NCBI RefSeq assembly: GCF_024662215.1
Contig: NZ_CP096115.1
Span: 1,984,001-2,048,000 of the forward strand
Source of the DNA: Methanoplanus endosymbiosus
GTDB lineage: Archaea; Halobacteriota; Methanomicrobia; Methanomicrobiales; Methanomicrobiaceae
DNA: 64,000 bases
Direction: 5' to 3'
Shown here: piece after piece, positions 60,959 to 64,000 of the stretch
Layout of the letters: the number at the start of each line of letters is the position of its first letter
How positions within the stretch are numbered: position 1 is the stretch's first letter
Made by a program: the position numbers and the translations under genes
Notes under the pieces: generated by a model
Databases searched by the model: none
Told to the model about the DNA's origin: nothing
The model's input: the letters and a program-made list of their open reading frames with translations, nothing else

Positions 60959-63388
60959 TCAGGTTCTGAATCTGCCCATCTCCTTCTCAAGTTCTCTTGA
61001 CAGTTCATTCACCTCATGAATTGCACTGCTGATCTCCTCAACCGATGCACTGGCTTCCTCTGCAAGGGCAGCAAGCTCTTCTGCTTCTCTCTGCACATCC
61101 TTGGTCATATTGGTGCCCCTGTCGGCAGACGTTACTACATTATTTGCAATATTGGCCTGGTCCTCGATTGCCTTTGTAATCTCACCAATATCTCCGGATA
61201 CCCGCCCTGCATTCACAATAATTGTATTGAGCGCCTCAAGTGCTTTTGTGACACTTGATACTCCGTCCACAATCTCATTGTTGGCTGACTTTATCGAACT
61301 GGCAGTCTTCTCACTGCTCTGCCCTATTGAGGATACCACCTTGTCTATTGAATTGGTTGCCTCTCTCGCCTCAGCCGCCAGGTTTTTGACTTCCCCTGCG
61401 ACTACTGCGAATCCGCGGCCATGCTCCCCGGCTCTTGCTGCTTCAATTGCCGCATTCAGGGCAAGAAGATTTATCTGGCCGGTAATATCGTTTATCAGCT
61501 TTACAACATTGTTGATCTCCTTTATCTGTTCGGTCAGGGAATTGATCTCGGTGACGCTCTGGTTGGCAATAACCTCAACATTGTTCATCTTGGTGTTGGC
61601 ATCATTGCCAAGCTTCTGTGCTTCCTTACCTATCTCAACGACATGATTTGCGGCGGTGAATACCTCCTGCGATGTTCCGGCAATCTCCTCATTGGATGCC
61701 GACAGGTCGGCAATCTGCCTGTTAATGTCCTCTATCTGTTCGAGAAGGGACTTTGTCAGTTCCGCTGTCTTCTGGCTTGTTGTTGCAACTCCCTCTGCGG
61801 CCTTTGCTACCTCATCAGTGCCTTTGCTGACCTCATTGGAGTTCATAGCAACTTTCTGTGCAATTCCGGTTGAGGAGTTGATAGCCTCAGATACTGAAAT
61901 GCCTATATTATTGACAGCATCCTTGAATACTCTGAACTCTCCTTCCATCCTGAGCTTATCATTGACCCTGACCCCGAAATTCCCGTCCGAAAGCTCTCCT
62001 GAAACCCTTATCGCCTCCGTAACCGGAATTTCTACTGCATCAAGCATCTTGTTTATGCCGTTTATAACCTCTTTATATGCCCCATCGTATGCACCGGCAT
62101 CAGCACGTTCATCAATTCTGCCCATAACAGCGTTGTTGCTCAGACGGACAACATCCCTGATCATCTCATTGATATTCTCCATCATTTTCACAAGTGAGGG
62201 TAACAGCTCATCTTTCTCGCTCCTGCGCCCGATCTTTTTCAGTTCATCAAGCCTTGAGAGGTCGCCCCTGGAGGTCCTTGCCGCAATATCCTGCACATTT
62301 AACAGCCTCGTCTTTACAAGGCTGATTTCTTCGGTAATGTTTGAATATATGCCTTCGTATTTTCCGGAAACATCAGTGGTGTAGTCATTGACTGACATCT
62401 TCTTTAAGATATTTTCAACTTCAACAACCGCCTGAAGGCCGTCTATCGAATTGTTGATGTTCTTCCTGAGTACATCAAATTCACCTTTGAACTGTTCGTC
62501 AATCCTGTCGGGTATCTCTCCTCTGCCAATCATCTTAATTCTGTCATTGATAATTACAAGAGGTTCTCTTATTCCGGATGAGATGTCATTGAGGTTTTCT
62601 ATAAGGTCTCTGTACACGCCTTTGTAACCCGATGTCTCCGACTTGTGCTTCAGGTCCCCGTTTGTAAGTGCAGTGCCAATGTTTTCCGCCTCTTTTACTA
62701 CCTCCATAACATTGTCTCTGACTCTGGCAAGGCTTCTGTTTATATCCTCAATCTCTTCTTTTATCTTTCCTGTGTACTCATCTGCGTCCCCTGCCGTGAG
62801 GCTGAGGTTTGGGTCACCAAGGGAGATCTTTTCAAGATTTTCCCCTATTTTCTTGATCTCTCTGCCCAGGTACTTTGTGATGTTCTCAGTTTCTGATACA
62901 TCAACAAATGAGGTGTTGATATGGGATATCGCACCGGATTTATCAGGTATTGGCGTGCTGAATATTCTGACTGAATATGTTTTGCCCCGGAAATCGGCTT
63001 TAAACAACCCTTCGACCCTCTCTTTTCTCTCAAGTGCGTCCGGTGTCCCTAAACCTTCAGTCTTATCTATATTGAATGCCTGCCGGAATCCTCTGATGTC
63101 AAGCCCTGTAAGTTCTGATTTTGACCTGCCTGAAAAGGCTGTCATCTCGTCACTGACATCGGTTATCTTCAGAGTTTTATCAAAGAGAACCATAGGTACA
63201 GGTGTCTTCATGATCGCTGTATGGAGGAAATCAGCTTTCTCCTCTGTCCCCGCCACTTTTTCCGCAAGTTTTTTAACCGCACCTGAAAGGCCCGAAGCCT
63301 CAGGTGGCAGTTTATCCAGTCCGGACTCTGCAATACTTTTTCCGGCCAGAATTCCATTTATTATCCCTTCCAGTTTATCATAATCCAT
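60959..63388 (-). CDS. Soluble methyl-accepting chemotaxis protein with poly-HAMP
   Basis: An 809-residue receptor without membrane segments. A PAS domain at about 50-160 ('[22 protein letters not shown]') is followed by several HAMP-like helical repeats (about 170-510; e.g. '[11 protein letters not shown]', '[13 protein letters not shown]', '[11 protein letters not shown]'), then the signalling coiled coil (about 520-809). The hairpin tip '[33 protein letters not shown]' lies near 655. It probably senses a cytoplasmic cue, such as redox state, through PAS. Gene order is receptor then cheW. Confidence 0.94.
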   Translation of the reverse strand: MDYDKLEGIINGILAGKSIAESGLDKLPPEASGLSGAVKKLAEKVAGTEEKADFLHTAIMKTPVPMVLFDKTLKITDVSDEMTAFSGRSKSELTGLDIRGFRQAFNIDKTEGLGTPDALERKERVEGLFKADFRGKTYSVRIFSTPIPDKSGAISHINTSFVDVSETENITKYLGREIKKIGENLEKISLGDPNLSLTAGDADEYTGKIKEEIEDINRSLARVRDNVMEVVKEAENIGTALTNGDLKHKSETSGYKGVYRDLIENLNDISSGIREPLVIINDRIKMIGRGEIPDRIDEQFKGEFDVLRKNINNSIDGLQAVVEVENILKKMSVNDYTTDVSGKYEGIYSNITEEISLVKTRLLNVQDIAARTSRGDLSRLDELKKIGRRSEKDELLPSLVKMMENINEMIRDVVRLSNNAVMGRIDERADAGAYDGAYKEVINGINKMLDAVEIPVTEAIRVSGELSDGNFGVRVNDKLRMEGEFRVFKDAVNNIGISVSEAINSSTGIAQKVAMNSNEVSKGTDEVAKAAEGVATTSQKTAELTKSLLEQIEDINRQIADLSASNEEIAGTSQEVFTAANHVVEIGKEAQKLGNDANTKMNNVEVIANQSVTEINSLTEQIKEINNVVKLINDITGQINLLALNAAIEAARAGEHGRGFAVVAGEVKNLAAEAREATNSIDKVVSSIGQSSEKTASSIKSANNEIVDGVSSVTKALEALNTIIVNAGRVSGDIGEITKAIEDQANIANNVVTSADRGTNMTKDVQREAEELAALAEEASASVEEISSAIHEVNELSRELEKEMGRFRT

Positions 63389-63725
63389 AACTCTTCACTC
63401 CTTATTGTCCCCGCGTTCCGTCTGCGCCTTTTGCATTGATCGTAAAGATACTGTTATTGGCCAAATAGTTTATATGTATTTGCTTCTCGGCATCATATGT
63501 CGTTATTTCTGAAAATACTGCGTCATTGTGGTTATTGTTGTGCGGAAGTATCTGTCATGTCTGTATTCTGTTAATACAATGCAGAATGGTAAGATTTAAT
63601 ATAAATAATTATCTTGCGTTTTTTGAATTGTGTCAGATTTATGACGTAAGTTTACCTGGTTATATTGCCTGGGAAAATCTCCGGAATGAGAGCTGAAAAA
63701 TAGTTATTTATATTATTTTTTTGTT
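63389..63725. promoter_or_regulatory. Upstream region of the chemoreceptor gene
   Basis: 337 bases of AT-rich DNA. A TATA-like ATATAAACTATT (63465-63476 read on the minus strand) lies about 80 bases upstream of the chemoreceptor start. Nothing else was identified. Confidence 0.35.
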
Positions 63726-64000
63726 TCAGAGGGCTGACCAGATGAAATGAATCAGTGACCCGACAACAAGCCCAAGAGTAAGTGTATATGCGGAGACAAG
63801 GGCTGCGATCTTTATTCCCATCTCGCGGTATAATACTGCGATTGTGGATACACAGGGGACAAAGAGTACACTTACCACAGCGAATACATATAACTGTATT
63901 CCGGTCATCACACTGCCCAGGTCGGCAGTTCCGGCAAGTATTGCAAGTGTCTCAAATGCCATCTCCTTTCTTAATATTCCAAAGAGCAGTGATGTTGAGG
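63726..64000 (-). CDS. feoB: Ferrous iron transporter FeoB, C-terminal part
   Basis: The frame is open through the right edge of the window, so only the last 91 or so residues are seen. 'LLFGILRKEMAFETLAIL' and 'FVPCVSTIAVLYREMG' match the second Gate motif and the conserved Cys-containing helix of FeoB, followed by a final membrane helix ('YTLTLGLVVGSLIHFIW'). FeoB moves Fe2+ into the cell, powered or controlled by its N-terminal G domain, which lies outside the window. The internal ATG at 63962 is not the real start. Confidence 0.9.
   Translation of the reverse strand, partial: STSLLFGILRKEMAFETLAILAGTADLGSVMTGIQLYVFAVVSVLFVPCVSTIAVLYREMGIKIAALVSAYTLTLGLVVGSLIHFIWSAL

Noticed and set aside
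61656-62384. Long plus-strand frame (242 codons) antisense to the chemoreceptor
   Set aside because: Ser/Ile/Leu-rich shadow of the coiled-coil coding strand; the opposite strand is a clear chemoreceptor.
62643-63383. 246-codon plus-strand frame antisense to the chemoreceptor N-terminus
   Set aside because: Composition is that of a shadow frame, and the sense strand encodes PAS/HAMP domains.
1-64000. CRISPR array, rRNA or tRNA genes
   Set aside because: No regularly spaced direct repeats with unique spacers and no cloverleaf or rRNA-like stretches were recognised by reading; tRNA scanning software was not available.

Overview
The window looks like chromosome from a methanogenic archaeon of the order Methanomicrobiales, probably a Methanoplanus- or Methanolacinia-like organism. 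That placement is inferred from gene content, not from a marker gene. Archaeal features include RIO2-type kinase, DUF460 protein, cupin-type phosphoglucose isomerase, TrmB regulator, CARDB/COG1361 surface protein, a glutaredoxin-thioredoxin reductase fusion, rubrerythrin, several iron-sulfur-flavoprotein-like reductases, TATA-type promoters and T-run terminators. Base composition is moderate, with very many CCGGA/TCCGG words. No rRNA, tRNA, CRISPR array or intact insertion sequence was seen.

Layout. 1-2.1 kb: the 3' part of a beta-helix/membrane/Ser-Thr kinase fusion, then about 1 kb of repeat-bearing non-coding DNA. 3.1-11.9 kb: a redox and oxygen-stress block (Grx-TrxR, rubrerythrin, three flavoproteins, rubredoxin-like and desulforedoxin-like small proteins, an AhpD-like protein, peroxiredoxin) that also holds acetyl-CoA synthetase and RadC. 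12-19.6 kb: a membrane protein, M50 protease, chorismate mutase, PAS protein, the arginine operon argC-CBS-argJ-argB, and an ADP-ribosylglycohydrolase. 19.9-32.5 kb: signalling genes (REC-PAS regulator with a P-loop-less RecA-like partner, a 1074-residue TPR protein, HTH-PAS-GAF-PAS regulator, histidine kinase, FAD disulfide oxidoreductase, TrmB). 32.6-38 kb: surface protein, pgi, and a tight operon for tRNA thiolation, a K+ channel and NAD synthetase. 38.1-51.7 kb: RIO2, DUF460, thiL, an AddB/AddA-like helicase-nuclease pair, 8-oxoguanine glycosylase, a HhH protein and a cytosine-deaminase-like enzyme.

49.8-55.7 kb is accessory. HicBA sits between two 373-bp copies of the 3' part of the oxoguanine glycosylase gene. 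An AT-rich AlbA_2/Schlafen-type protein, an orphan HicB and a MntA/HepT pair follow. 55.9-60.1 kb holds a cysteine desulfurase with an uncharacterised partner, then the NAD operon nadX-nadA-nadC; nadE lies separately at 35 kb. 60.4-63.4 kb holds cheW and a soluble chemoreceptor. The window ends inside feoB.

The most unusual structures are the HicBA module inside a long duplication of the ogg 3' end, the hairpin- and G-run-rich intergenic segment 25.44-25.86 kb, and two neighbouring genes (ogg, hicA) that lack any ATG/GTG/TTG start and appear to begin with CTG, with ogg preceded by a chain of overlapping micro-ORFs.
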